Shown in pieces: positions 23,932 through 33,287 of a stretch of DNA of 64,000 bases (position 1 is its first letter; every line of letters starts with the position of its first letter). The translations under genes were made by a program, and so were the position numbers. A model generated the notes under the pieces. That model was not told where the DNA came from, did no database searches, and saw only the letters and a list, made by a program, of their open reading frames with translations. The stretch spans positions 558,001 to 622,000 of the forward strand of contig NZ_JNFG01000199.1 of assembly GCF_000729995.1 (NCBI RefSeq), given 5' to 3'. The stretch comes from Caballeronia sordidicola. Lineage in GTDB: Bacteria > Pseudomonadota > Gammaproteobacteria > Burkholderiales > Burkholderiaceae.

Positions 23932-24978
23932 ATGCAGAACAATAACTTCAAACACAGCAAGGCCCATCCCGCAGTCACGCGAAAGTCGATCGCCCGAGCT
24001 TTCGCCCGAGGTTTCGCCGGTGCGCTTGCCGGACTGCTCGCAAGCGTGGCGCTGGCAGCGCCGGCCCCGACCCCGGACGAGATCCCGTCATTGAAAGGAA
24101 AACGTATCGGCATCACGGTGGCCGGCACGGAACACTATTGGGACCTCAAGGCCTATCAAGGGCAGATTGATGAGGTGAAGCGCCTGGGCGGTACGCCGAT
24201 CGCGCTCGACGGCGGGCGCAAGGACGCGCAGCAGATCGCCCAGATCCAGACACTGATTGCGCAGAAGCCCGATGCGATCATCGAGCAACTCGGCACATCG
24301 TCGGTGCTCGAACCATGGCTTCAGAAAATCCGTGCGGCAGGCATCCCGCTCTTTACCGTCGATACCGCCAGCCCATCGAGCATCAACGTCACCACGTCCG
24401 ACAATTTCTTCATCGGCGAGCAACTGGCGCTCAAGCTCGTGAACGATCTGCATGGGGAAGGCAACATCCTTGTTTTTAACGGCTTCTACGGCGTGCCCGT
24501 AGTCGCCATGCGCTATGACCAGTTGCGCACGGTGCTCAAGTGGTATCCGAAGATCAAGATCATCCAGCCGGAATTGCGCGACGTGGTGCCGAACACGGTC
24601 CAGGACTCGTACGCACAGGTCAGCCAGTTGCTGAACAAGTATCCGAAGGGCACGGTCCAGGCTATCTGGGCCGCGTGGGATGTTCCGCAGATCGGCGCCA
24701 CGCAGGCGGTGGACGCGGCGCATCGCACCGAAGTCAAGACGTATGCGGTCGATGGCAGCCCTGACGTCGTCGCCCTGGTGAACAATCCGCAATCCAGCGC
24801 CGCCGCGGTCGTCGCCCAGCAACCGTACCTGATCGGCAAGACGGCAGTCGACAACGTCGCGCGTTATCTCAACGGCGACCGCTCGTTGCCGCCCGCTACC
24901 TACGTGCCGGCAATTCTCGTGACCAAGGACAACGCCGCCGACGCCTCGAAAACGCTGGGCCAGGCCGATGCCAAGTGA
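23932..24978 (+). CDS. Ribose-type sugar ABC transporter, periplasmic binding protein
   Basis: This 348-residue protein has a Sec signal (basic N-terminus, hydrophobic core ALAGLLASVALA, cleavage before APAP). A Peripla_BP_4/RbsB-like domain follows with the opening GKRIGITVAGTEHYWDLKAYQG and the typical IEQLGTSSV region. It binds a sugar or related small molecule in the periplasm and delivers it to the permeases encoded downstream. The substrate is not deducible. The stop overlaps the ATPase gene by 11 bases. The family commonly has binding protein, double ATPase and permease genes in this order. Confidence 0.88.
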   Translation: MQNNNFKHSKAHPAVTRKSIARAFARGFAGALAGLLASVALAAPAPTPDEIPSLKGKRIGITVAGTEHYWDLKAYQGQIDEVKRLGGTPIALDGGRKDAQQIAQIQTLIAQKPDAIIEQLGTSSVLEPWLQKIRAAGIPLFTVDTASPSSINVTTSDNFFIGEQLALKLVNDLHGEGNILVFNGFYGVPVVAMRYDQLRTVLKWYPKIKIIQPELRDVVPNTVQDSYAQVSQLLNKYPKGTVQAIWAAWDVPQIGATQAVDAAHRTEVKTYAVDGSPDVVALVNNPQSSAAAVVAQQPYLIGKTAVDNVARYLNGDRSLPPATYVPAILVTKDNAADASKTLGQADAK

Positions 24979-26518
24979 GCATGGGTTGCTGGAGCTGCGG
25001 GCTATCTCCAAGCAGTTCGACGGCATACCGGCATTGCGCCAGGTCTCGCTCGACCTGGCGCCTGGACAAGTGCATGGCCTGATCGGTCAGAACGGCGCGG
25101 GGAAGTCGACTCTCATCAAGATCCTCGGCGGCATACATCGTTCAGACGAAGGTGAGATCGCGCTCGATGGCAAGCCCGTTTCGATCAACAGTCCTTCCGA
25201 CGCGCGCCGGCTTGGAATCGAGATCGTGCACCAGGACCGGCTGCTGGCCCCGACCCTGACCGTGGCCGAAGCGTTACTGCTCGGCAACGAGCTTACCGTC
25301 GGGTTCCTGCCGGTTCTGAATGCGGCCAGCATGCGCCGCTTCGCGCGCACCGCCGTGCGGGAGCATTTCGGTGTCGATATCGAGCCAAGCCGGCTCATCG
25401 CCGAGTTGAGCGTTGCCGAGCAGCAGCTCGTGCAGATCACGCGCGCGCTGCTCAGCGCGCCTCGCGTGCTGGTCTTCGACGAACCCACCGCAGCGCTCGC
25501 GCGCCATGAAGCCGAGCAATTGTTCTCCGCGATCCGCAGGCTACGTGAGCGCGGTCTTGCGATCCTCTATGTGTCCCACTATCTCGACGAGATCGAAGCG
25601 CTCTGCGACGTCGTGACCGTTCTTCGCGATGGCCGGGACGTAGCCCACCTCCAGGTAGCCGATTCAACGCCGCAACAACTCGTCGCCGCGATGATCGGCG
25701 GCAGTACCGCTGCACTCGTCCCCGCCACCACGCGCAAGGCCGGCGCGCCGCTCCTGCGCGTCTGCGGACTGGGTGCAGCGGCCCGCTTCGAAGACATCAG
25801 CTTCAACGTACGCCGCGGCGAGATTGTCGGCGTGACGGGGCTGCTCGGTTCCGGCGGCAAAGCCGTCGTGCGCAGCCTGTTCGGACTCGAACCCGGCGTG
25901 CACGGGCATATCGAACTGGATGGCAGTGCGTACGTGCCGGACGATCCGCGCAATGCGGTGCGCCGCGGCATTGCTTTCGTGCCTGAGGACAGGCGAGCGC
26001 ATGGCATCGCGCTCGACATGGCCGTTCGCGAGAACATCTCGCTCGCGAGCCTTAAGCGTTTCGTGCGGCATTTCATGATCGATCGCCGTCGCGAGAAGGA
26101 ACTGGTGCAGCGACGCATGGATGACCTGCAGGTTCGCGCGCCGGGTACCGAAGCGCCTGCACGTCAGCTGTCTGGCGGCAACCAGCAGAAGGTCGTACTG
26201 GCGAAATGGCTGAGCACGCGCGCGAACCTGTACTTGCTCGACGAACCAACTGTGGGTGTCGATATTCGCGCTAAAGCAGAGATCTACCGGGTCCTTGACG
26301 AACTCGCCGCACAAGGCGCGGCGGTCCTGCTGTTTTCGACCGACCTTATCGAATTGCAGGGAATCACCGACCGGATTCTCATTCTCGCCCGCGGGTCGCT
26401 CGTGCAGGAGCTGGTCTCCAAAGAGACGACTCATCAGGAAATCCTGGGCTGGGCGAGCGCAGCGGGTCCGAGCCGGAGTGAGGGTTCAACTCACGATCTT
26501 GAAGCGGTGCAAACATGA
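24968..26518 (+). CDS. Sugar ABC transporter, double ATP-binding subunit
   Basis: This 516-residue RbsA/MglA-type protein has two ABC domains. The first has Walker A GQNGAGKST and Walker B LVFDEPTAAL; its LSGGQ-type signature is degenerate (LSVAEQQLVQI). The second has the degenerate Walker A GLLGSGGKAV typical of RbsA family second domains, a good signature LSGGNQQKVVLAKWL and Walker B LYLLDEPTVGVD. It powers uptake with the two permeases. It overlaps its neighbours at both ends (11 and 4 bases). Confidence 0.92.
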   Translation: MPSEHGLLELRAISKQFDGIPALRQVSLDLAPGQVHGLIGQNGAGKSTLIKILGGIHRSDEGEIALDGKPVSINSPSDARRLGIEIVHQDRLLAPTLTVAEALLLGNELTVGFLPVLNAASMRRFARTAVREHFGVDIEPSRLIAELSVAEQQLVQITRALLSAPRVLVFDEPTAALARHEAEQLFSAIRRLRERGLAILYVSHYLDEIEALCDVVTVLRDGRDVAHLQVADSTPQQLVAAMIGGSTAALVPATTRKAGAPLLRVCGLGAAARFEDISFNVRRGEIVGVTGLLGSGGKAVVRSLFGLEPGVHGHIELDGSAYVPDDPRNAVRRGIAFVPEDRRAHGIALDMAVRENISLASLKRFVRHFMIDRRREKELVQRRMDDLQVRAPGTEAPARQLSGGNQQKVVLAKWLSTRANLYLLDEPTVGVDIRAKAEIYRVLDELAAQGAAVLLFSTDLIELQGITDRILILARGSLVQELVSKETTHQEILGWASAAGPSRSEGSTHDLEAVQT

Positions 26519-27543
26519 GTCAAGTTCAAACAAGACGATCGCGCGGCAACGTGCTCGCTATCGCGAAATCCTTCAAACTGCCGCAATGGTGGCTGCAAAG
26601 TGGCGCGCTCCTGGTGATCCTCGGGGTGCTGGCCGTGTTTGCGGCAAGCTCGCCACTCTTCTTCACGGTAGGCAATCTCGCCAATGTGATGCAGCAGTCG
26701 GCAGTGATCGGCACGCTCGCGTTCGGCTTGACGCTCGTCCTGATCGGGGGTGGCGCAAACGGCATCGCCGGTGGCATCGATCTCTCGATTGCGGCGAACC
26801 TCGGCTTTTGTGCCGCCGTTTATGCGACGTCGCTAGCCAACGGTGTTGCTTCGCCGACGGCAATCGCGCTCACGCTCTCAGCCGGTACAGCGGTCGGCGC
26901 TTTTAATGCGTTCGCGGTTGTCGTACTGCGCATGCTTCCCCTTCTCGCCACGCTCACCACGATGAACATCGTGGCGGGGCTGGAGTTGGTCGTGACGCGA
27001 AACTCAACCGTCTCCGCAACCGGACCAACGCTCGCGGTCCTTCTTGACAACGGCCCGTTCGCCATTCCGTGGCTCTCCTATGCATTTGTCGGCGTGGGCC
27101 TGGTGTTCGTCTGGCTCGGGCACTTTACGCGATTCGGGCTACGGCTACACGCGTCGGGCAGTCATCCGGCGGCGGTCCGCGCGGCTGGACTGAGGGCTGA
27201 AGGCTACGTCGCGGCGAGCTATGTAGTGTGCGGGCTGTCGGCCGGCATTGCCGCCCTAGCCTCCACTGCACTTCTGAGCGGCAGCGCACCCGGCTCCGGG
27301 GAGAATCTTCTTGCGGTGATCGCTGCCGCACTTCTTGGTGTCGTGTTCTCGCGACGACTCGTGCCGACCGTAGCGGGCACGTGGCTGAGTGTTTTATTCC
27401 TCGGCCTTGTCGCGAACGGCTTCCAGCTGGACAACGTGTCGAGCTACTGGATCAGCGGCGTCGAAGGCGCATTGATCCTGTTCGTCGTTTCGCTCACGGC
27501 GCTGCTGCGCCGACGCAACCTGGAGAAGAGCAGCCATGCGTGA
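26515..27543 (+). CDS. Sugar ABC transporter permease 1 (RbsC family)
   Basis: This 342-residue inner-membrane protein has about eight to ten hydrophobic helices and the BPD_transp_2 family pattern, including GGIDLSIAANLG and GSGENLLAVIAAALLGVVF. It starts with the ATGA overlap to the ATPase gene and overlaps the next permease by 8 bases. It forms the translocation pore with the second permease. Confidence 0.9.
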   Translation: MSQVQTRRSRGNVLAIAKSFKLPQWWLQSGALLVILGVLAVFAASSPLFFTVGNLANVMQQSAVIGTLAFGLTLVLIGGGANGIAGGIDLSIAANLGFCAAVYATSLANGVASPTAIALTLSAGTAVGAFNAFAVVVLRMLPLLATLTTMNIVAGLELVVTRNSTVSATGPTLAVLLDNGPFAIPWLSYAFVGVGLVFVWLGHFTRFGLRLHASGSHPAAVRAAGLRAEGYVAASYVVCGLSAGIAALASTALLSGSAPGSGENLLAVIAAALLGVVFSRRLVPTVAGTWLSVLFLGLVANGFQLDNVSSYWISGVEGALILFVVSLTALLRRRNLEKSSHA

Positions 27544-28519
27544 GCTCATCCTTCGCCCGTTCGCGCGAACCGTATCAATCAAAGGCTGGACGCGTTATGC
27601 GCTGGTCGCGGCCTTCGCCGCGGCAATCGCATTCTTCGCCGTGTTCGCTCCGGCGTTCGCCACGCTCTCGAACATCGACAGCGTACTGCTCAATACTGTC
27701 GCTCCGCTGGCGATCGTGGCGCTTGCAATGACGGTGGTGGCGTCGCTCGGCGCGGTGGATCTATCGGTCGGCACGGCCGTCGATCTCGCAAGCCTCGTAT
27801 TCGTGACGCTCGTGGCGCGACACGTCGGCCTGCCGATCGCGATCGTCGCGGCACTTGGCGCGGCCCTCGCGGTTGGGTTGTTCAACGGTGTGCTGATTGC
27901 ATCGTTCGGCGTGGAACCCTTTCTCGCTACGCTTGGGACGCTGTTCATCGGCCAGAGCATCCAGCAGCTTGCGACCGACGGCGGACAGCCCATTTACCTT
28001 TTGAACCAGGTCTTGCCGGAGGCTTTCTCGACGCTCGGTCACGGCCGTCTCTTTGGTGTCGCACTGCCCCTTTATCTTGTCGCGGCCCTTGCTTGCATTC
28101 TGCATCTGCTGCTCGCGCGCTCACGGCATGGAAGGGGCATTACTGTGCTCGGCGTCCAGGCAGGCGTCGCGCGCTACTCCGGTCTTCCAGTGCGCTCGTT
28201 GCTGTATCTCGCCTTCGCGTTGAGCGCGGTGATCTCCGGGCTTGTCGGGTTGATCCTGTCGTCGAACGTGAAGGCGTATGTGCCGCTCGCGGGCAACGGT
28301 TACTTGCTCAACGCAATCGGCGCCACGTTCATCGGCGCCACGCTTTCTTCGTCGCACCGGCCTAACGTGGCAGGAACGCTGGTGGGCGTCCTGTTGCTAG
28401 GCTTCGCGGCAAACGGGCTGCTTCTTATCGGATGGAACTTCTATTGGCAGCAGGTCGCCATCGGCATTCTGATCTTCGTCGTGCTCGCAGTCGGGACGTT
28501 GAGTTCACGGCGCCGGTGA
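27536..28519 (+). CDS. Sugar ABC transporter permease 2 (RbsC family)
   Basis: This 327-residue membrane protein of the BPD_transp_2 family (pattern GAVDLSVGTAVDLAS and an NAIGATFIGATL block) is distinct from permease 1, so the pore is probably a heterodimer. It is the last gene of the + strand operon and ends 17 bases before the stop of the convergent DUF971 gene. No intrinsic terminator was seen in the gap. Confidence 0.9.
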   Translation: MRELILRPFARTVSIKGWTRYALVAAFAAAIAFFAVFAPAFATLSNIDSVLLNTVAPLAIVALAMTVVASLGAVDLSVGTAVDLASLVFVTLVARHVGLPIAIVAALGAALAVGLFNGVLIASFGVEPFLATLGTLFIGQSIQQLATDGGQPIYLLNQVLPEAFSTLGHGRLFGVALPLYLVAALACILHLLLARSRHGRGITVLGVQAGVARYSGLPVRSLLYLAFALSAVISGLVGLILSSNVKAYVPLAGNGYLLNAIGATFIGATLSSSHRPNVAGTLVGVLLLGFAANGLLLIGWNFYWQQVAIGILIFVVLAVGTLSSRRR

Positions 28520-28536
28520 TTGTCCGAGTGCGTGTG

Positions 28537-28827
28537 TCATGCGGCAACTGCCTCAAGTGCTTCGAGAAACGGCCAGGGGAAAATTCCCTGCGCGTGACCG
28601 TCGCTGAAGCTGAGTTGCACGCCATACGCCATCGAATGAATGTCCACTACTGTGATGTCCTCGGCTGCCTGCACAAAGCTCCCGGCGATGTGGATACGAC
28701 GGCACGCGGCGCATGGGCACGCGCGGCGCAGTGCCGCGTAACTGACACACTGCACCCGCGCATCCGGCCAGTGCAGGGTCAATGTGTGGGCGCGTGAGTC
28801 GAGGTCGATGCGTTCGGGCACGTTCAT
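28537..28827 (-). CDS. DUF971 (GBBH-like N-terminal) protein
   Basis: This 96-residue protein is a stand-alone DUF971 domain. It shows the three-cysteine motif CPCAAC (Cys37, Cys39, Cys42) with His46 close by, and the closing WPFLEAL. The same fold forms the zinc-binding N-terminal domain of gamma-butyrobetaine hydroxylase and is found fused to Mrp/ApbC iron-sulfur carriers. Here it is the last gene of the minus-strand flavoprotein/ABC operon; its ATG overlaps the HEAT gene stop by 4 bases. It is plausibly an assembly or metal-handling factor for the AprAB-like enzyme, which is inference. Confidence 0.85.
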   Translation of the reverse strand: MNVPERIDLDSRAHTLTLHWPDARVQCVSYAALRRACPCAACRRIHIAGSFVQAAEDITVVDIHSMAYGVQLSFSDGHAQGIFPWPFLEALEAVAA

Positions 28828-29819
28828 GCTGGAAGACCTCCGATCTGTTGGAGCGCGATGCGAACGGCCTTGCGTACTTCCGGATCGGGATCGTTTTGCG
28901 CAGCTTGCAGGACCGGCAGCAAACCACGGTCGCCGAGCTCGCCGAGCGCAAGCGCCGCTTCCTTGCGCAGATTGCTGATCGAATGCGACAGCAGCCGGCC
29001 AAGCGCCGCTCCCGCAGCGGGGTCGCGCAACCTTCCTAACGCTCGCGCGGACTTCAGCCTGACCTGCCAGTAAGGATCATCGAGCGACGCAATCAGCGCG
29101 TCGCGAGCCTGGCCCGCGCGCAGCTTACCCAGCGTCGCGGCGGCTTCCTCACGCACTTGCCAGGCGTCGTCACGCAACGCACTGAGCAGCGCATCGACGA
29201 TGGCCTCCGCCGGCTCCGAGCCTAGTCCCAACGACCCCACTGCGGCCCGGCGCACGTCGGGATCGGCGTCCCCTGCTGCTACCTCGGCGAGCTGCGCGAG
29301 CGCGCGCTCGTCCTTGAGCCAGCCGGCGACGCCGACGGCCTCAAGACGCACCGACGCAAGCGGATGCGACAACCCTCGCAGAGCGGGGTCCAGGGCATCG
29401 GACAGGCGCAACTCACGCAATGCACGGAGTATCGCGGCCTGCACGAACGGGTCCGGATTGGAGACCCATTCCAGCAACACGTGCCCCGAGGTCACTTCCT
29501 TGAGTTCCGAGAGGCTTTGAGCCGCAGCGAGGCGCACCGCTTCATCGAGGTCAAGAAGAGTACGGCACAGCGCGTCAACAACTTCCGCTCCTTCCCACGC
29601 CGCCAGCACCCGCGCCGCCTCGCGGCGGACTTCAGCCGAATCGTCATGGCGCAGCGCATGGACGATCGGCGGCAACAGGTTCTCGTCCTCGAGATCCGCG
29701 AGTTCAAGGAGCGCGATGCGGCGAACCACAGGGTCAGCATCGGACAAGCGTGGCAGCAGGACCGCTGCTTCAGGATCGAGCGCGTCCGGATCGAAAGTCA
29801 GCGCGGAGAATGCAGTCAT
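28824..29819 (-). CDS. HEAT-repeat protein
   Basis: This 331-residue protein consists almost entirely of HEAT/PBS-lyase-type helical repeats of about 30 residues (DPDVRRAAVGSLGLG, DDAWQVREEAAATLGKL, DPYWQVRLKSARALGRL and so on). About nine units run from residue 25 to the end. There is no signal peptide, so it is a cytoplasmic scaffold. In this operon, between the ABC ATPase and the DUF971 gene, it probably assists assembly or holds partners of the flavo-iron-sulfur enzyme together. The catalytic function suggested by PBS-lyase names does not apply. Confidence 0.88.
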   Translation of the reverse strand: MTAFSALTFDPDALDPEAAVLLPRLSDADPVVRRIALLELADLEDENLLPPIVHALRHDDSAEVRREAARVLAAWEGAEVVDALCRTLLDLDEAVRLAAAQSLSELKEVTSGHVLLEWVSNPDPFVQAAILRALRELRLSDALDPALRGLSHPLASVRLEAVGVAGWLKDERALAQLAEVAAGDADPDVRRAAVGSLGLGSEPAEAIVDALLSALRDDAWQVREEAAATLGKLRAGQARDALIASLDDPYWQVRLKSARALGRLRDPAAGAALGRLLSHSISNLRKEAALALGELGDRGLLPVLQAAQNDPDPEVRKAVRIALQQIGGLPA

Positions 29820-29872
29820 GAGTAGGTTTTCTTTTGAAGCATTGAAGAGTCAGGATGACGTGAAACGCAATA

Positions 29873-30658
29873 TCACGTCCCCTCGCGCAGCAGCGCAAGG
29901 CAACGGCGTTTGATATCGATAAACTCGGCCGCGACCGTGCTCTCGTCATCGCGTGGACGGGCGAGCGGCACCACAATATCAGCGACAATTCGCGCGGGCC
30001 GGCGCGACAGCACAAGAATGCGATCGGCCAGAAACAACGCCTCGTCTATATCGTGAGTCACGAACACCACCGTGGTGCGCATGCGCGCCCACACATCGAG
30101 CAGCAGGCTCTGCATCATCCGGCGCGTCTGTGCGTCGAGTGCACCGAACGGTTCGTCCATCAGGAGGATGTGCGGCCGATTGATCAGCGCGCGCGCAATT
30201 TCGACCCGCTGCTGCATGCCGCCCGACAGTTGCACCGGATAACGCGCTTCGAATCCCTGCAAGCCGACAAGATCGAGCAGCGCACGCGCCTCGCGATGTC
30301 GCTCCTCCAGACCGAGCCCGCTCATCTTCAGCCCGAACGCGACGTTGTCGATCACCCGCTTCCACGGAAACAACGTGTGCTGCTGAAACACAAGACCACG
30401 GTTTCGATGCGGGCCTTCGACCCGTTCGCCATCGACCGCGATCTCGCCGCGGGTGGACGCCACATGTCCCGCGATAGCACCGAGCAAGGTCGACTTGCCG
30501 CAACCGGACGGTCCAAGCACGCATACGAATTCGCCCGGCGCGATGGTGAAATCCAGGCGGTCCAGCGCCGTAAAACGTTCGCTCGACAAGCCCACGTCAA
30601 CGCTCAACGAACGCACGTCCACACGGCCCAGGGTCGCCTCGCTTGATACCGTGCTCAT
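29873..30658 (-). CDS. Sulfonate/nitrate-type ABC transporter ATPase
   Basis: The ATG at 30658 overlaps the permease stop by 4 bases; longer frames upstream run inside the permease gene. The 261-residue protein has Walker A GPSGCGKST, signature LSGGMQQRVEIARAL, Walker B ILLMDEPFGALDAQT and the H-loop VFVTHDIDEA, as in SsuB/TauB/NrtD. It energises the importer for an organosulfur-like or related anion. It is followed after 53 bases by the HEAT gene. Confidence 0.9.
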   Translation of the reverse strand: MSTVSSEATLGRVDVRSLSVDVGLSSERFTALDRLDFTIAPGEFVCVLGPSGCGKSTLLGAIAGHVASTRGEIAVDGERVEGPHRNRGLVFQQHTLFPWKRVIDNVAFGLKMSGLGLEERHREARALLDLVGLQGFEARYPVQLSGGMQQRVEIARALINRPHILLMDEPFGALDAQTRRMMQSLLLDVWARMRTTVVFVTHDIDEALFLADRILVLSRRPARIVADIVVPLARPRDDESTVAAEFIDIKRRCLALLREGT

Positions 30659-31515
30659 CGACGCGCCTCGCTCAGCCGATACCACGGCATCAGCATCAGC
30701 CCGAGCCTTTTGACCAGCACGCTGCTGCCCATGCCAAGCGCGCCGATCAGCAGCATGCCGACGACGATATCCGCATAGTTCTGCAAGGTGTACGACTCCC
30801 ACGTGAAATAGCCGATCCCGTACTGGCCCGCGATCATCTCGGCCGTGATCAGGCAGAACCACGCCGTGCCCATGCCGATCGACAAACCGGTCAGGATGGC
30901 CGGAGCAGCACCGGGCAGGATCACTTCGCTGAATAGGGACAACCGCCGCGTGCCGAGGCTTCGCGCGGTGGCGACCAGGCGTGGGTCGATACCTTCCACA
31001 CCGTGAATGGTATTGAGCAAAATAGGGAACAGCGCGCCGATGAACGTGATGAACATCATGCTCATCTCCGACGATGGAAACATCAGGATCGCCAGTGGAA
31101 TCCAAGCTACGGCGGGAATGGGCCGCAGCACTTCGAGCGACGGCAGCACCGTATCTTCGAACGCTCGATATCGCCCGATGGCCAAGCCAAAACCAATCCC
31201 AACCATAGCCGCCGCGCTGAATCCAACCAGCACCCGCACGATGCTGGCGAACAGGTGCATCGGCAGCTTGGGCGAATGCAGCAGGTGCCAGAACGCCTGC
31301 GCAACGTCCGTCGGTGCGGGCACATTCGCCATCGTCACGAAGCCGAGCGAGACCTTGTACTGCGTCGCGATCTGCCACAGACCGAGGCAGGCGACAAGGG
31401 ACGCGCAACGCCAGATCGAACGGCTGACAGGCGTGCGGTTCGACACCGCCGACGAACGCGGTTGGTCAAGCGCCGGCAAGTCGCGGCTTTCGGTGCTTTC
31501 GAACGAGGTGGCCAT
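30655..31515 (-). CDS. Sulfonate/nitrate-type ABC transporter permease
   Basis: This 286-residue inner-membrane protein has six hydrophobic segments and a TauC/SsuC-type EAA loop (VATARSLGTRRLSLFSEVILPGAAP). It belongs with the binding protein encoded upstream and the ATPase downstream. Compared with the degraded permease at 18535-18773, the C-terminal region here is intact and of the same family. Confidence 0.9.
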   Translation of the reverse strand: MATSFESTESRDLPALDQPRSSAVSNRTPVSRSIWRCASLVACLGLWQIATQYKVSLGFVTMANVPAPTDVAQAFWHLLHSPKLPMHLFASIVRVLVGFSAAAMVGIGFGLAIGRYRAFEDTVLPSLEVLRPIPAVAWIPLAILMFPSSEMSMMFITFIGALFPILLNTIHGVEGIDPRLVATARSLGTRRLSLFSEVILPGAAPAILTGLSIGMGTAWFCLITAEMIAGQYGIGYFTWESYTLQNYADIVVGMLLIGALGMGSSVLVKRLGLMLMPWYRLSEARR

Positions 31516-31553
31516 GATCGATTTCCTGTAGAGGGCGCCGGACCTGCCGCGTA

Positions 31554-32981
31554 TCAGCGGGCGGCCACGGCCTCAGCCGCATTCGCGCGAACCGATGCAT
31601 AGTCCGAGACCTGGCCGCTGACCTTTTTTGCGTAATCATCTGCACTGGCGCGCAGCAGGAAGGCTGCAACCTGCCCGTTGCCCGAGCGGACATACCAGGC
31701 TTGGCCTGCCAATAGCTTCAGCCCGCTCGCGTGATCCTGTACAAACACTGCGCGCACTTTCTTGCCCTGTTTCGTCAGTGCTTCCTGCACGCTGAAAGCT
31801 TCTTGCGGCTGCGCGTAACTGCGAACGGTGTCTTCACCTTCGACCCACACTTGGGCGACATCGTTGAAAGCGGTGATCCGCTTACCCGTTTGCGCGTCAT
31901 TGGCCGTCAACGGCTGCTTCGCGTAGTTCTTCAGCGCGGTGTCGTAGTCGAGACCGGACTGCTTGAACGCCTCGCGGATAAAGCGGTCGTCGATAATGCT
32001 GTTCGCATCGAGCTCGACGTCCGTCTTCTTCAGCAGCTTGAGTGTGTCGATCGCGCTCGCCACTGCCTGGCGATACTCCGGCTTCCAGGTCAGGTCGCGC
32101 GTCTGCAAGCCGAGCGGCCCGTGATACAGATAATCGACCGGTGCTTCAATGCCCGTCACTTTTTCGATCAACAGGCTGTACTTTTCAGGGTCCTGCGCCA
32201 TCAGGCGATTCGCCTCGATAGTCGCGCGCAAATAGGCCACCACAATCTCCGGGTACTTCTTTGCGTAATCCGCGTCGACGAGCGCGCCATGAAAGGTAGG
32301 CGCGTGGCTTTGTGCACCGTCATAGATCTTGGTCGCGAAGCCGCGATACGGGAACAGGTCGGCGAACGGAACAAAGTCGGCGTGCGCATCGATCTTATGC
32401 GCCTTGAGCGCGCTGCCCGCCACTTCCGGTGCTTGCGTGATGATGTTGACGTCGGTTTCCGGATCCCAGCCTTGCGCCTTGATCGCGCGCAGCAGCATGC
32501 TGTGCGCAGTCGACGCGAACGGCACCGAGATCGTCTTGCCCTTCAGGTCGGCCAGGGAATGAATCGGGGACCCGGTCGGCACAACAATGCCATTACCGCT
32601 GCCCTCGGTGCTACCCGACAGGACCGTGATGAATTCACTCTGCTTGCCCGCTTTCTTGAATGCCGCCGCGTTGAGCGTGCCGGGAAAGTCGGCCATCGCG
32701 CCGAAATCGAGTTTGCCCGCCACCATTTCGTTAGTCAGCGGCGCACCGGATGTGAAGTCCTTCCACTGGATGTCGTACTGCACGTCCTTGTATTTGCCAT
32801 CGTGCGGAAGGTATTTATCGAGCAGATGCATCTCCCGGATCATGAGGCCGCCGGTCGCGCAATTAATGGTCGTGTCCTGTGTGCCGATAGCCACGCGGAT
32901 CGTTTCCGCCTGCGCAACGCTCAATGACGCCATGAAGAACGCCAGCGCAGTGGTAGCCCGAAACAGTTTTCGAATGTTCAT
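31554..32981 (-). CDS. Sulfonate/nitrate-type ABC substrate-binding protein
   Basis: This 475-residue protein has a Sec signal ending near AQA|ETIRVAIG and an NMT1/SsuA/TauA-like periplasmic domain (GTQDTTINCATGGLMIRE; VPTGSPIHSLADLKGKTISVPF). It is longer than TauA or SsuA (about 320) because of an additional C-terminal 120-residue domain after about residue 345. The substrate is unknown; the AprAB-like enzyme encoded upstream suggests a sulfur compound. The gene lies 49 bases downstream of the ferredoxin gene. Confidence 0.85.
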   Translation of the reverse strand: MNIRKLFRATTALAFFMASLSVAQAETIRVAIGTQDTTINCATGGLMIREMHLLDKYLPHDGKYKDVQYDIQWKDFTSGAPLTNEMVAGKLDFGAMADFPGTLNAAAFKKAGKQSEFITVLSGSTEGSGNGIVVPTGSPIHSLADLKGKTISVPFASTAHSMLLRAIKAQGWDPETDVNIITQAPEVAGSALKAHKIDAHADFVPFADLFPYRGFATKIYDGAQSHAPTFHGALVDADYAKKYPEIVVAYLRATIEANRLMAQDPEKYSLLIEKVTGIEAPVDYLYHGPLGLQTRDLTWKPEYRQAVASAIDTLKLLKKTDVELDANSIIDDRFIREAFKQSGLDYDTALKNYAKQPLTANDAQTGKRITAFNDVAQVWVEGEDTVRSYAQPQEAFSVQEALTKQGKKVRAVFVQDHASGLKLLAGQAWYVRSGNGQVAAFLLRASADDYAKKVSGQVSDYASVRANAAEAVAAR

Positions 32982-33030
32982 TGCTCAGCCCTGAATAGAT
33001 AGTGGGTACGCCGCGAATCTGAACGCCTCG

Positions 33031-33276
33031 TCAGCGGAGCAGATAAGGAATGTCGACCTTGACCGCACCGGTCGGGCAGTCCTGTTCGCACGGCATGCAG
33101 TACCAGCATTCGTCGAACTTCATGTAGGCCTTGCCCTTGGAGACATCGATCGCCAGCAGGTCGAGCGGGCACACATCCACACAGACGGTGCAGCCCTTGT
33201 CAGCGATACATTTGTCTTCGTCGACGGTGACGGGCGCCGTGCTGCGATGGAAAATTTCATGGGACGTATAGGACAT
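33031..33276 (-). CDS. AprB-like two-[4Fe-4S] ferredoxin
   Basis: This 81-residue protein has two clusters. Cys23, Cys29, Cys32 and Cys36 form the first with a wide first spacing (CIADKGCTVCVDVCP), which is characteristic of the AprB subunit of adenylylsulfate reductase. Cys57, Cys60, Cys63 and Cys67 form the second (CWYCMPCEQDCP). It is shorter than AprB (about 150) because it lacks the C-terminal tail. It lies 11 bases after the flavoprotein stop and should be its electron-transfer partner. Confidence 0.88.
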   Translation of the reverse strand: MSYTSHEIFHRSTAPVTVDEDKCIADKGCTVCVDVCPLDLLAIDVSKGKAYMKFDECWYCMPCEQDCPTGAVKVDIPYLLR

Positions 33277-33287
33277 GGATGCTCCGT

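Noticed and set aside
24088..25026. Long minus-strand open frame opposite the sugar-binding protein
   Set aside because: It is a shadow of the strongly coding + strand; its translation is Arg/Asp-rich and without a known domain.
31731..32927. A 398-codon + strand frame opposite the sulfonate-type binding protein
   Set aside because: The minus strand encodes a protein with signal peptide and family motifs; the + frame is a GC-rich shadow.
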